Origin: Geobacillus proteiniphilus
GTDB taxonomy: Bacteria > Bacillota > Bacilli > Bacillales > Anoxybacillaceae
Assembly (NCBI RefSeq): GCF_001908025.1
Contig: NZ_MQMG01000005.1
Location: forward strand, 1-64,000
DNA: 64,000 nucleotides
Direction: 5' to 3'
Part shown: piece after piece, positions 38,973-47,201 of the stretch
Numbering within the stretch: the first letter of the stretch is position 1
Layout of the letters: each line of letters begins with the position of its first letter
Position numbers and translations under genes: made by a program
Notes under the pieces: model-generated
Database searches by the model: none
What the model was told of the DNA's origin: nothing
Seen by the model: only the letters and a program-made list of their open reading frames with translations

Positions 38973-39000
38973 GAAAAAAGGACGATCCGATGATCGCCCT
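38973..39000. repeat. Direct repeat, right copy: native prfB terminator
   Basis: Identical to 38356-38383 over 28 nt and immediately next to the prfB stop codon (39001-39003). It flanks the 589-bp toxin-antitoxin cassette. Confidence 0.92.
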
Positions 39001-40105
39001 TTACTTCAACTTCGCACGCAAATACGCGTCAATAAACACATCAATTTCCCCATCCATCACCGCTTGCACATTGCCGACCTCGACGTTCGTCCGATGGTCT
39101 TTGACAAGCGAATACGGATGGAAGACGTACGAACGAATTTGGTTGCCCCAGCCGATTTCTTTTTGCTCGCCGCGCAGCTCAGCGAGTTCGGCTTGCTGCT
39201 CCTCGAGTTTCTTTTGGTACAATTTCGCCTTCAACATATTCATCGCTTTTTCGCGGTTTTTGATTTGCGACCGCTCTGATTGGCACGTGACGACGATCCC
39301 GGTCGGCAAGTGGGTGATGCGCACGGCCGAGTCGGTCGTGTTGACGTGCTGCCCGCCCGCGCCGCTTGAGCGGTACGTGTCGATTTTCAGCTCTTCCGGC
39401 CGGATCTCAATTTCAATGTTATCATCCATTTCCGGCACAACCTCGCACGACACGAACGACGTATGGCGGCGGCCTGAGGCGTCAAACGGTGAGATGCGAA
39501 CCAGCCGATGCACCCCTTTTTCCGCCTTTAAGTAGCCGTAGGCGTTGTGCCCTTTAATGAGTAGCGTGACGCTTTTAATCCCGGCTTCCTCGCCCGGGAG
39601 GTAATCGAGCGTCTCGACTTTAAACCCTTTTTTCTCCGCCCAGCGCGTGTACATGCGCAAAAGCATCGACGCCCAGTCTTGCGATTCCGTGCCGCCCGCG
39701 CCCGGGTGGAGCTCCAAAATGGCGTTGTTTTGGTCGTACGGCTCGTTGAGCAACAGCTGCAGCTCGAACTCGCTGAAGTCTTTCATCAGCTTTTTCGCTT
39801 CCTCGACGAGCTCAGCTTGGAGCTCGTCATCCGGCTCTTCCTTGAGCAATTCGTACGTCACTTCCAAGTTGTCAAACCGTTCTTCAAGCGAGGAAAATTC
39901 CTCGACGAGATCTTTGAGCGCATTCGCTTCGGAAATGACCGCCTGCGCCGCCTTTTGATCATCCCAAAAGTTTGGCGCGGCCATTTGCTCTTCTAATTCG
40001 CGAATGCGCGCCTGCTTCGCTTCGAGGTCAAAGAGACCCCCTGATTTCCGCTAATCGCTTAGCCATTTTCTCAAGCTCTTGCTTGATTTCCACCAAATCG
40101 ATCAT
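39001..40105 (-). CDS. prfB: Peptide chain release factor 2, programmed +1 frameshift
   Basis: RF2 recognises UGA and UAA. The first frame (ATG 40105) runs 25 codons to CTT TGA; a +1 slip there skips the T at 40030 and continues to 39001, giving 367 aa, the family length. The Shine-Dalgarno-like AGGGGG three nt before CTTTGAC is present. [10 protein letters not shown] and the catalytic GGQ in [10 protein letters not shown] are intact. An annotation beginning inside the second frame (39984) misses the N-terminus. Downstream of secA as in B. subtilis. Confidence 0.97.
40027..40042 (-). promoter_or_regulatory. prfB autoregulatory frameshift site
   Basis: Minus strand AGGGGG-TCT-CTT-TGA-C: internal ribosome-binding element, slippery CTT and poor-context UGA, the conserved RF2 feedback signal. 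Confidence 0.96.
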
Positions 40106-40160
40106 GTTGTCCTCACCTCATAATAAATTATAGTATGCCAACGATGAATGTCTGCCATTC

Positions 40161-40185
40161 AAAAGGGAGGCAGAGCTTCCCTTTT
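40161..40185. terminator. secA-prfB intergenic hairpin
   Basis: AAAAGGGAGG pairs with CTTCCCTTTT, T-run on both strands. Possibly a partial terminator allowing readthrough from secA into prfB. Confidence 0.65.
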
Positions 40186-40199
40186 ATATTTATAAACGG

Positions 40200-42713
40200 T
40201 CACACCGTTCTTCCGCAACAATGTTTATATTTTTTCCCGCTCCCGCACGGGCACGGGTCGTTGCGGCCGACGCGCACCGCCTTGCGGACCGGTTTTCTCT
40301 TCGGTTCTTCGCCGTCTTCTTTCGGGTGAACCGCTTCGCCTTTGGCCACCTCTTGGCGCTCAAGGTTATGGTGAATTTCCGCCTTCATAATATAGGTGGC
40401 GACTTCCTCTTCAATCGCCGCAATCATCTCCTCAAACATGGCGTAGCCTTCCATCTGATATTCGCGCAGCGGGTCGACTTGCCCGTAGGCGCGCAAATGG
40501 ATGCCTTGGCGAAGCTGCTCCATCGCGTCGATATGGTGCATCCATTTCATATCGACAGCGCGCAAGACGACGACGCGTTCAAACTCGCGCATTTGTTCAG
40601 GCGGGATTTGCGCTTCTTTCTCATCATAGCGCGCCTTCACTTTCGCCCAAATGAGCTCGATCATCTCTTCGGGCTCTTTGCCGCGCAAGTCAGCTTCCGT
40701 TACATCCCCTTCCGGAAGCAGATGGGCGTTGAGATACTCAACGAGCCCTTTCAAATTCCATTCTTCCGGAACCTCTTCTTTCGGCGTATGAGCGTTGACG
40801 ACGCGCTCGATCACCGATTGGATCATCTTTTCGATAATGCCGCGCAAGTTGTCGGAATCGAGCACTTCATAGCGCTGGCGGTAAATGATTTCCCGCTGCT
40901 CGCGCAGGACATCGTCATATTGAAGCAGCTGTTTGCGGGCGTCGAAGTTGTTGCCTTCGACCCGCTTTTGCGCCGACTCGACCGCTTTCGTCACCATTTT
41001 GCTTTGGATCGGCTGCGAGTCGTCCATTCCAAGGCGGTCCATCATCGCCATTAAGCTTTCCGAGCCGAAACGGCGCATCAATTCGTCTTCAAGCGACAAG
41101 TAAAACTGCGACACCCCAGGGTCGCCTTGACGCCCGGAACGGCCGCGCAGCTGGTTGTCGATCCGCCGGCTTTCGTGACGCTCCGTGCCGATGACAGCGA
41201 GCCCGCCAAGCTCCTTGACCCCTTCGCCAAGCTTAATGTCCGTCCCGCGCCCGGCCATGTTCGTCGCAATCGTCACCGCGCCTTTTTGCCCTGCTTGAGC
41301 GATGATTTCCGCCTCTTTCGCATGGTTTTTCGCGTTCAACACGTTGTGCGGGATGCCGCGTTTTTTCAGCATCTCCGACAACATCTCGGACGTTTCGATC
41401 GCCACCGTGCCGACGAGCACGGGCTGCCCTTTCGCATGGCGGGCGGCGATGTCCTCGACCACGGCGCGGAATTTCCCTTCCATCGTCCGGTAGATCAAAT
41501 CCGGACGGTCTTCGCGGATGACCGGGCGGTTCGTCGGAATGACGACGACGCGCATGTTGTAAATGTTGCGGAACTCTTCCTCTTCCGTTTTCGCCGTCCC
41601 CGTCATCCCCGCCAATTTTTCGTACATGCGGAAATAGTTTTGGAACGTAATCGTGGCTAAGGTCATCGACTCGTTTTGAATCTCGAGCCCCTCTTTCGCC
41701 TCAATGGCTTGATGAAGCCCATCGCTGTAACGGCGGCCGTGCATCAAGCGCCCGGTGAACGGGTCGACGATGATCACTTTTCCGTCTTGCACGACATAGT
41801 CGACATCGCGCTGCATCGTCACGTGCGCCCGCAGCGCCAGCTGAATATGGTGGTTGAGCGTGACGTGTTTCAAATCGAACAAGTTGTCGATGCCAAACGC
41901 GCGCTCCGCTTTGTTGATCCCTTCTTCCGTCAGCTGGACGCTTTTCGTTTTTTCATCGTATGTGTAATCGACATCTTTGCGCAACGTGCGGACAAACGCA
42001 TTCGCCTGCACATACAGCTTGGTCGACTTCTGCGCCGTGCCGGAAATGATGAGCGGCGTCCGCGCTTCATCGATTAAAATCGAGTCGACCTCGTCGATGA
42101 TCGCATAATAGAGCGGCCGCTGCACAATGTGCTCTTTATAGAGCACCATGTTGTCGCGCAAATAGTCAAAGCCAAACTCGTTGTTCGTCCCGTACGTAAT
42201 GTCGGCGTTGTACGCCGCCTGCTTCTCCTCGCGCGACATGCCGCTTAAGTTCAAGCCGACGGTCATGCCTAAAAACTCATACAGTTTGCCCATTTCCGTC
42301 GCATCGCGCGTCGCCAAGTATTCGTTGACCGTCACGACATGCACGCCGCGCCCCGTCAAGGCGTTCAAATAGACGGGCATCGTCGCCGTCAACGTTTTCC
42401 CTTCCCCGGTTTTCATCTCGGCGATGTCGCCCTCATGCAAGACGACGCCGCCCATAATTTGCACTTTATATGGGTACAAGCCAAGGACGCGCTTCGCTCC
42501 TTCGCGCACAACGGCAAACGCCTCAACAAGCAAATCATCGAGCGATTCGCCTTGTTGGTAGCGGGCTTTGAATTCCTCGGTTTTTTGCCGCAGCTGTTCA
42601 TCGGACAGTCGGGCCATCTCCGGACCGAGCGCATCCACTTGATCCGCAATTTTCTCGAGCCTTGCCAACTGACGCTTGTTCGGGTCAAATACTTTTTTTA
42701 AGACTCCAAGCAT
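40200..42713 (-). CDS. secA: Preprotein translocase ATPase SecA
   Basis: 837 aa motor of the Sec pathway. [16 protein letters not shown] start, Walker [10 protein letters not shown] near 100-107, [14 protein letters not shown], the [12 protein letters not shown] helicase motif, and the C-terminal zinc-binding tail [13 protein letters not shown] that binds SecB-like partners or ribosomes. Its promoter at 42751-42779 is good. Confidence 0.98.
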   Translation of the reverse strand: MLGVLKKVFDPNKRQLARLEKIADQVDALGPEMARLSDEQLRQKTEEFKARYQQGESLDDLLVEAFAVVREGAKRVLGLYPYKVQIMGGVVLHEGDIAEMKTGEGKTLTATMPVYLNALTGRGVHVVTVNEYLATRDATEMGKLYEFLGMTVGLNLSGMSREEKQAAYNADITYGTNNEFGFDYLRDNMVLYKEHIVQRPLYYAIIDEVDSILIDEARTPLIISGTAQKSTKLYVQANAFVRTLRKDVDYTYDEKTKSVQLTEEGINKAERAFGIDNLFDLKHVTLNHHIQLALRAHVTMQRDVDYVVQDGKVIIVDPFTGRLMHGRRYSDGLHQAIEAKEGLEIQNESMTLATITFQNYFRMYEKLAGMTGTAKTEEEEFRNIYNMRVVVIPTNRPVIREDRPDLIYRTMEGKFRAVVEDIAARHAKGQPVLVGTVAIETSEMLSEMLKKRGIPHNVLNAKNHAKEAEIIAQAGQKGAVTIATNMAGRGTDIKLGEGVKELGGLAVIGTERHESRRIDNQLRGRSGRQGDPGVSQFYLSLEDELMRRFGSESLMAMMDRLGMDDSQPIQSKMVTKAVESAQKRVEGNNFDARKQLLQYDDVLREQREIIYRQRYEVLDSDNLRGIIEKMIQSVIERVVNAHTPKEEVPEEWNLKGLVEYLNAHLLPEGDVTEADLRGKEPEEMIELIWAKVKARYDEKEAQIPPEQMREFERVVVLRAVDMKWMHHIDAMEQLRQGIHLRAYGQVDPLREYQMEGYAMFEEMIAAIEEEVATYIMKAEIHHNLERQEVAKGEAVHPKEDGEEPKRKPVRKAVRVGRNDPCPCGSGKKYKHCCGRTV

Positions 42714-42750
42714 AGGAAACGCTCCTTATTTTTCATGGACTCACTTATTC

Positions 42751-42779
42751 ATCATATCATTTACAGGGATAGGTGACAA
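42751..42779 (-). promoter_or_regulatory. Sigma-A promoter of secA
   Basis: TTGTCA (42779-42774), 17-bp spacer, TATGAT (42756-42751) on the minus strand. Confidence 0.8.
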
Positions 42780-42821
42780 CTGTTGCACAGGCTTAGAGAG
42801 GGGCATGTCCAAAAGAGGGAA

Positions 42822-43547
42822 TCACGCCTTGGACTGAAGCTGCTCAATCGCCGCTTCCGCATGGTGAAGCCGCCGGTTCAGCGCATAAATTTCAAAACTT
42901 TTCTCCTCAACTTTTTCATGAATTTTGCGAAACAATATTTGCACATCATCCACAAGCTGCGTTTCGACCCGATGAAGCGTCTCTTTCACTTCCGTCAATT
43001 CAGTTTCCACACCATCCAACCGGGTCTCCACGCCATCTAACCGCGTTTCCACGCCGTCCAACCGGGTCTCCACACCATTCAACCGCGTTTTCACGCCGTC
43101 CAATCGGGTCTCCACGCCATCTAACCGCGTTTCCACGCCGTCCAACCGGGTCTCCACGCCATTCAACCGCGTTTCCACGCCATCCAACCGCGTTTCCACG
43201 CCATCCAACCGCGTTTCCACGCCATCCAACCGCGTTTCCACGCCGTCCAACCGGGTCTCCACGCCATCCAACCGCGTTTCCACGCCGTCCAACCGGGTCT
43301 CCACGCCATCCAACCGCGTTTCCACGCCGTCCAACCGGGTCTCTACGCCGCCCAATCGCGTTTCCACACGGTCTAACCGCTCTTTCACCGCGCCCATTTC
43401 CTGTTCGAGGCCGACGAGGCGTCCGTTCATCTCCGTCAAACGGCCATCCATCTGCTCAAACCGTTGGCGAGTTTCTTCTTGGAACGCCAAAAATCCTTTT
43501 TCCATGTTGTCCAACTTGGACAAGATTTGACGCAACAGTTCCTCCAT
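42822..43547 (-). CDS. Coiled-coil protein with ~17 tandem heptads
   Basis: 241 aa, no signal peptide or membrane segment. N-terminal ~60 residues are an ordinary coiled coil (QRFEQMDGRLTEMNGRL). Residues ~61-179 repeat VETRLDG about 17 times with few changes. The C-terminal 60 residues are non-repetitive helix. Likely a long parallel rod, similar in style to short tail-fibre-like or DUF1640-like coiled coils, but no function can be named. ATG follows GGGGGAG. It sits between secA and hpf. Confidence 0.75.
   Translation of the reverse strand: MEELLRQILSKLDNMEKGFLAFQEETRQRFEQMDGRLTEMNGRLVGLEQEMGAVKERLDRVETRLGGVETRLDGVETRLDGVETRLDGVETRLDGVETRLDGVETRLDGVETRLDGVETRLDGVETRLNGVETRLDGVETRLDGVETRLDGVKTRLNGVETRLDGVETRLDGVETRLDGVETELTEVKETLHRVETQLVDDVQILFRKIHEKVEEKSFEIYALNRRLHHAEAAIEQLQSKA
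43011..43367. repeat. 21-bp tandem repeat array inside the coiled-coil gene
   Basis: About 17 units of 21 bp (type CATCCAACCGCGTTTCCACG on the + strand), alternating mainly between CGCGTTT and CGGGTCT variants. Every unit is in frame. Slippage or recombination should change copy number without breaking the frame. Confidence 0.92.
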
Positions 43548-43586
43548 CGCTCTCCCCCATTTTGATTTTTCTCATGCATATTATAA

Positions 43587-43614
43587 CATCCCCTGCCAAA
43601 AAAAGCAGGGGATG
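43587..43614 (-). terminator. Hairpin after hpf
   Basis: CATCCCCTGC pairs with GCAGGGGATG around a T/A-rich loop, 17 nt past the hpf stop; the trailing T-tract is weak. Confidence 0.6.
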
Positions 43615-43630
43615 CGCATAGGGAGGCTGC

Positions 43631-44179
43631 TCAATTCGCCTCGATCAATCCGTATTTTCCGTCTTTGCGGCGGTAGACGATGTTCGTCCGGTTTGTTTCC
43701 GCGTTGGTGAAAATGAAGAAGTTGTGCCCCAACAAATTCATTTGCAAAATCGCTTCTTCGCTGTCCATCGGCTTCAAGCTGAAGTGTTTCGTGCGCACGA
43801 TTTCAAACTCCTCTTCATTCTCCGCCGCGGAAGCGCCGATCGAGACAGGGGCAGCCAGCTTCGCTTCTTTCTCGCGGTCGCGCAGCTTCCGATTGACTTT
43901 CGTTTTATGTTTGCGGATTTGCCGCTCGAGCTTATCGGTTACTAAATCGATGGCCGCATACATATCTTCATGGCGCTCTTCAGCGCGCAGCAACAAATGC
44001 GGAATCGGAATGGTCACCTCGATTTTCCCTTGTCCATCGTTGTATACTTTTAAATTGACGTGCACATGCACGTCATCAGTGCCATCAAAGTAGCGTTCCA
44101 GTTTCCCGATTTTTTTCTCCACGTACTCGCGCAACGCTGGAGTCACTTCGAGGTTTTCCCCGCGAACGTTATACATCAT
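43631..44179 (-). CDS. hpf: Ribosome hibernation promoting factor, long form
   Basis: 182 aa. N-terminal YfiA/HPF domain (MMYNVRGENLEVTPALREYV) binds the 30S decoding centre; the C-terminal domain (VRTKHFSLKPMDSEEAILQM) dimerises to form 100S ribosomes. ATG 44179 follows AAGGAGTGG. A sigma-B-like promoter at 44229-44253 fits induction in stress and stationary phase. Between secA and the flagellar genes as in B. subtilis (yvyD). Confidence 0.96.
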   Translation of the reverse strand: MMYNVRGENLEVTPALREYVEKKIGKLERYFDGTDDVHVHVNLKVYNDGQGKIEVTIPIPHLLLRAEERHEDMYAAIDLVTDKLERQIRKHKTKVNRKLRDREKEAKLAAPVSIGASAAENEEEFEIVRTKHFSLKPMDSEEAILQMNLLGHNFFIFTNAETNRTNIVYRRKDGKYGLIEAN

Positions 44180-44228
44180 CGCTGACCACTCCTTATCTTA
44201 TAAAACTGTAAATCCCTACACTTTTTTA

Positions 44229-44253
44229 TTACCCATCCAATCCATGTTTCAAT
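44229..44253 (-). promoter_or_regulatory. Sigma-B-like promoter of hpf
   Basis: ATTGAA (44253-44248), 13-bp spacer, GGGTAA (44234-44229); sigma-B consensus is GTTTAA-N12-15-GGGTAT. The B. subtilis orthologue is sigma-B and sigma-H controlled. Confidence 0.6.
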
Positions 44254-44354
44254 CAAAAATATTTTTGAAGATTTTGTGAAAAACATAGGAAAATATGGTA
44301 AGATAGGCATAGGTGTTTTTTCTTATGATGTGGAAGGTACGGAGTGTGTGAACG

Positions 44355-45434
44355 ATGCGAAAGGTCCATATTTCCCATGCGAAAAGCGGTGACGTGCTCG
44401 CTGTCGACTTGTTCGCCGCCAACGGCAGCGTCCTTTTGTCGCGCGGCGTGCGGCTGACAAGCGGCTACATCCGTTCTTTAGCACAAAAAGGGGTTCAATA
44501 CATTTATATTGACGACAAACAAACATATGACATCCGCCCGCGCCCGCTCATCAGCCCGACCGTGCGCCAGCAGGCGGTGAAAAAAGTGTACGAGACGATG
44601 ACGGCCTTGATTGAGCAAAAAAAGCTGCTCAGCCGTGTGTCTTCCCTCGATTTGGGAAAAGAGTACGAAAAAGTGTTCAAAGACATTTTGGATTATCTGC
44701 TAAAACAAGAAGATTTGCTCATCAACTTGTCGGATTTGGTCATTTCCAATGGATACTTTTTCCACCATTCAGTCAACGTCGCCACCATTGCGGGTGTCAT
44801 CGGCATCGCCAAAGGCTACCGCCCCCAGCAGCTGCTTGACCTTGGCATCGGCGCGCTGTTGTTTGACATCGGCATGACGCAGCTTCCTGATGGGCTCTGG
44901 CGGAAAAAAGGAGTCTTGACGGAAGAGGAAAAGGAAATCGTCCGCCGCCATACGTATCTCGGCTTCGAGCTGTTGCGGCGTCAGCGCAACATTTCGCTCT
45001 TTTCCGCCCACTGCGCCTTGCAGCACCATGAGCGGTGCGACGGCAGCGGCTACCCGCGCGCCTTATCGGGCGATGAAATTCACGAATACGCCCGCATCGT
45101 CGCCATCGCCGACGTTTTTGACGCCTTGACATCGGCGCGCTACCACCGAAGACAATACTCGCCGCACGAGGCAGCCGAATACCTATCCGCCGCCGGCGGC
45201 ATTTTAGACTATGATCTGATCAAGCTGTTTCTCTCTCACATCGCCATCTACCCGGTCGCCACGACCGTCTTGCTCAACACCGGGCACGTCGGCGTCGTCT
45301 CGCAAGTGTTTCCGGGCTTCCCGCTCCGCCCAATCGTCCGCGTCATCAAAAACCCAGCAGGCGAGGAGCTGAAAAGCCCGTATGAGATTGACTTGCGGAA
45401 AGAGATGAACATCACGATCGTGAAAGCCGTCTGA
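44355..45434 (+). CDS. HD-GYP domain protein with a degenerate HD motif
   Basis: 359 aa. N-terminal ~70 residues precede an HD-GYP domain: FFHHSVNVA (137-142), LLFDIGM (168-174) where LLHDIGK is expected, RRHTYLG (198-203), and an intact HHERCDGSGYP (224-234). HD-GYP enzymes degrade c-di-GMP with a bi- or tri-metal centre. Loss of the HD His (Phe170) and of the Lys (Met174) argues for altered or lost catalysis, perhaps a binding or regulatory role. ATG 44355 follows GGAGTGTG. Divergent from hpf. Confidence 0.88.
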   Translation: MRKVHISHAKSGDVLAVDLFAANGSVLLSRGVRLTSGYIRSLAQKGVQYIYIDDKQTYDIRPRPLISPTVRQQAVKKVYETMTALIEQKKLLSRVSSLDLGKEYEKVFKDILDYLLKQEDLLINLSDLVISNGYFFHHSVNVATIAGVIGIAKGYRPQQLLDLGIGALLFDIGMTQLPDGLWRKKGVLTEEEKEIVRRHTYLGFELLRRQRNISLFSAHCALQHHERCDGSGYPRALSGDEIHEYARIVAIADVFDALTSARYHRRQYSPHEAAEYLSAAGGILDYDLIKLFLSHIAIYPVATTVLLNTGHVGVVSQVFPGFPLRPIVRVIKNPAGEELKSPYEIDLRKEMNITIVKAV

Positions 45435-45438
45435 AGTG

Positions 45439-45569
45439 AAAAGAGGGTGTCCCAAAAGGATCGGGACGCCCTTTCTCATTACCGTATATAGGTATAAAAC
45501 TATCACTAAGAAACAATATGTTGTGTTTTGTTTAAGGAAATTTACCCTTTTGGGTCAGCCCCTTTTCTC
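45439..45569. repeat. Small interspersed element, copy 2 (first copy at 24251)
   Basis: Begins 5 nt after the HD-GYP gene stop codon. Left end AGGGTGTCCCAAAAGG, right end (inverted) AGGGGCTGACCCAAAAGG; the core TAAGAAACAATATGTTGTG is identical to copy 1. The left hairpin GGGTGTCCC...GGGACGCCC-TTTCTC could terminate the HD-GYP gene. Confidence 0.8.
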
Positions 45570-45847
45570 GTATGTTGCCCCAACATCATCCGCCCGCCGA
45601 AGGAAAGAGGCCAGCCATTTCTATCGTCCAGCCAATCGCCCGCCATCCCTCGCCAGCGAACCCGCCGATTCCAAAAGACAAGCGTGAACGGGCGGCATCG
45701 CGCCGCACAACGAGCTGGCTCAGCTGCTCGCCCGAGACGCCGGCGCACTCAAAGCCTTTCCACCGCTGGGCGCCACATAAACGCCGCTTTCGTCCCTCAT
45801 GCCTCACAGGCCGATCACCCGATGCCACCGCCCATTCGCCCCGCCGC
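45570..45847. other. Possible decayed coding region
   Basis: On the minus strand several short frames in different registers read like pieces of one protein (for example SGVYVAPSGGKALSAP then, in another frame, LVVRRDAARSRLSFGIG). No intact gene or known family; high GC makes spurious open frames common, so this is tentative. Confidence 0.3.
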
Positions 45848-46234
45848 TCACTGCACGATATACCGCCGCAAGCCGCTTGCTACCGCCATCTTCCACGCCT
45901 GAAACGCGGGAGACAGCCGCTCACACACGATTCGCTCTTTCGCCGCCGCATCGGCAAACTTTCCATCGAGCGCTTCCGCCGCCTCGAGCACATCGGCAAA
46001 CCGTTCGAGATGGCGGACAAAATCGCTCTCCTCGGCAAACAGCCGGCTTAAATAGACGTTCGTCTCGCCGATTTTCCCAAGCGCCAGCAAAATGTCTCCC
46101 AACAACACATCCGCATGCATCCCCCGCGGGGCGGAAAAACTCGCTTCCACGTAATCGAGCCCTTCCTCCACCGTCTCAAGCAACGAGGCATACTGGCGGA
46201 TGACCTCCAGCGCGTCGCTCGTCAATTTCGCCAT
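45848..46234 (-). CDS. Unknown protein at the end of the fliDST operon
   Basis: 128 aa, helical, acidic, no signal peptide (MAKLTSDALEVIRQYASLLE). ATG 46234 is favoured with AGGTGG 7 nt upstream; ATG 46240 overlaps that site. It follows fliT by 11 nt, so is co-transcribed. No family recognised. Size and helical content are compatible with another flagellar chaperone or accessory, which is a guess from location. Confidence 0.7.
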   Translation of the reverse strand: MAKLTSDALEVIRQYASLLETVEEGLDYVEASFSAPRGMHADVLLGDILLALGKIGETNVYLSRLFAEESDFVRHLERFADVLEAAEALDGKFADAAAKERIVCERLSPAFQAWKMAVASGLRRYIVQ

Positions 46235-46245
46235 ATCCATTCCAC

Positions 46246-46599
46246 CTATCGCCGTTTGTCGTAAAACATCCCGTCAAACGAAAGCGGCTGCTCGTACGGG
46301 TGAACGTAGCGGGCGTTCGCCTGCCGCTTCGCCCCTGTCATCCGCAAGTCGCGGCGAATTTCTTCGCACACCCGAAGCAGCCGTGCCTCAATCTCTTGAT
46401 TCCAAACGATAATCTCACGGCCAAGCTCTTGTTCTTCCTCGCTGTATGGCGGCCGCAGCTTCCGAAGCAGCTCCTCACGCTCCCGAAGCAGCCGATCGAC
46501 CGCCGCAAGCCGCTCTTCGCGCTCCTCGGACGGCCACGGCAGCGCCGTCGCCTCAAGCAACTCCTTCGTTGCGCGCCAAACATCGTGCACAACGCCCAT
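46246..46599 (-). CDS. fliT: Flagellar protein FliT
   Basis: 117 aa, mainly helical (VVHDVWRATKELLEATALPW; ERLAAVDRLLREREELLRKL). FliT-type proteins chaperone the filament cap FliD. ATG 46599 overlaps the fliS stop (TAATG). Sequence conservation is low; the call rests on the fliD-fliS-fliT order, size and helical pattern. Confidence 0.8.
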   Translation of the reverse strand: MGVVHDVWRATKELLEATALPWPSEEREERLAAVDRLLREREELLRKLRPPYSEEEQELGREIIVWNQEIEARLLRVCEEIRRDLRMTGAKRQANARYVHPYEQPLSFDGMFYDKRR

Positions 46600-47000
46600 T
46601 ACGCCTGCCCGCCTTCCGCGTATTGGCGCTGCCGGTTCAGCTGAATCACTTGCTTCCACGTATCGCGAAACTCGACGACATACCCTTCCACCTCGTCCAA
46701 AATCGCCGCATCGTTTTTCACATTCGCCTCGACTAGGCGGCGGTAGATGTAGTCATACATGGTCATCATCGATTTCGCGACGTCATATTCCATTTTCAGC
46801 GTCGCCATCAATTCCAAAATGATCTTTTGCGCCTTCAACAAGTTTTCATTACGCGCCGCGATATCGCCCGTCTCGATCGCCTGGCGCGCGAGCTTGATAA
46901 ACTTCAAGCAGCCGTTATACAGCATCAATGTCAACTCCCCAGGCGACGCCGTCTGCACGGCGTTCGCTTGGTAGTGTTGATACGGATTGTTCGTTGCCAT
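46599..47000 (-). CDS. fliS: Flagellin export chaperone FliS
   Basis: 133 aa. NNPYQHYQANAVQTASPGEL, TLMLYNGCLKFIKLA and the C-terminal helix are typical of FliS, which holds flagellin monomers unpolymerised until export; in B. subtilis it also supports the FliW-Hag switch. ATG 47000 follows GAGGAGTGA. Confidence 0.95.
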   Translation of the reverse strand: MATNNPYQHYQANAVQTASPGELTLMLYNGCLKFIKLARQAIETGDIAARNENLLKAQKIILELMATLKMEYDVAKSMMTMYDYIYRRLVEANVKNDAAILDEVEGYVVEFRDTWKQVIQLNRQRQYAEGGQA

Positions 47001-47201
47001 CCCGATCACTCCTCTTCCACGTCAAGTGCTGCACACGTTTCAAGACTGAGGCAAGAACGTTTTTTCAGCCAAACCGCCCCCTTAAAGAGGCGTCGCGCCT
47101 TTTCAGTTGTCTCAGCCTAAAACCTCCATCATCAGGAAGCGGATCGCTTTCCGATGATGGCCAAGCGCCAACGGACGCCTGCATGCCACAGCCGCTGATC
47201 G

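Noticed and set aside
39984-40105. prfB as a 327-residue protein from 39984
   Set aside because: The conserved frameshift site and upstream ATG 40105 show the normal 367-residue RF2.
43011-43367. Regular short repeats considered as a CRISPR array
   Set aside because: Units are 21-bp back-to-back with no spacers, all in frame with a coiled-coil protein.
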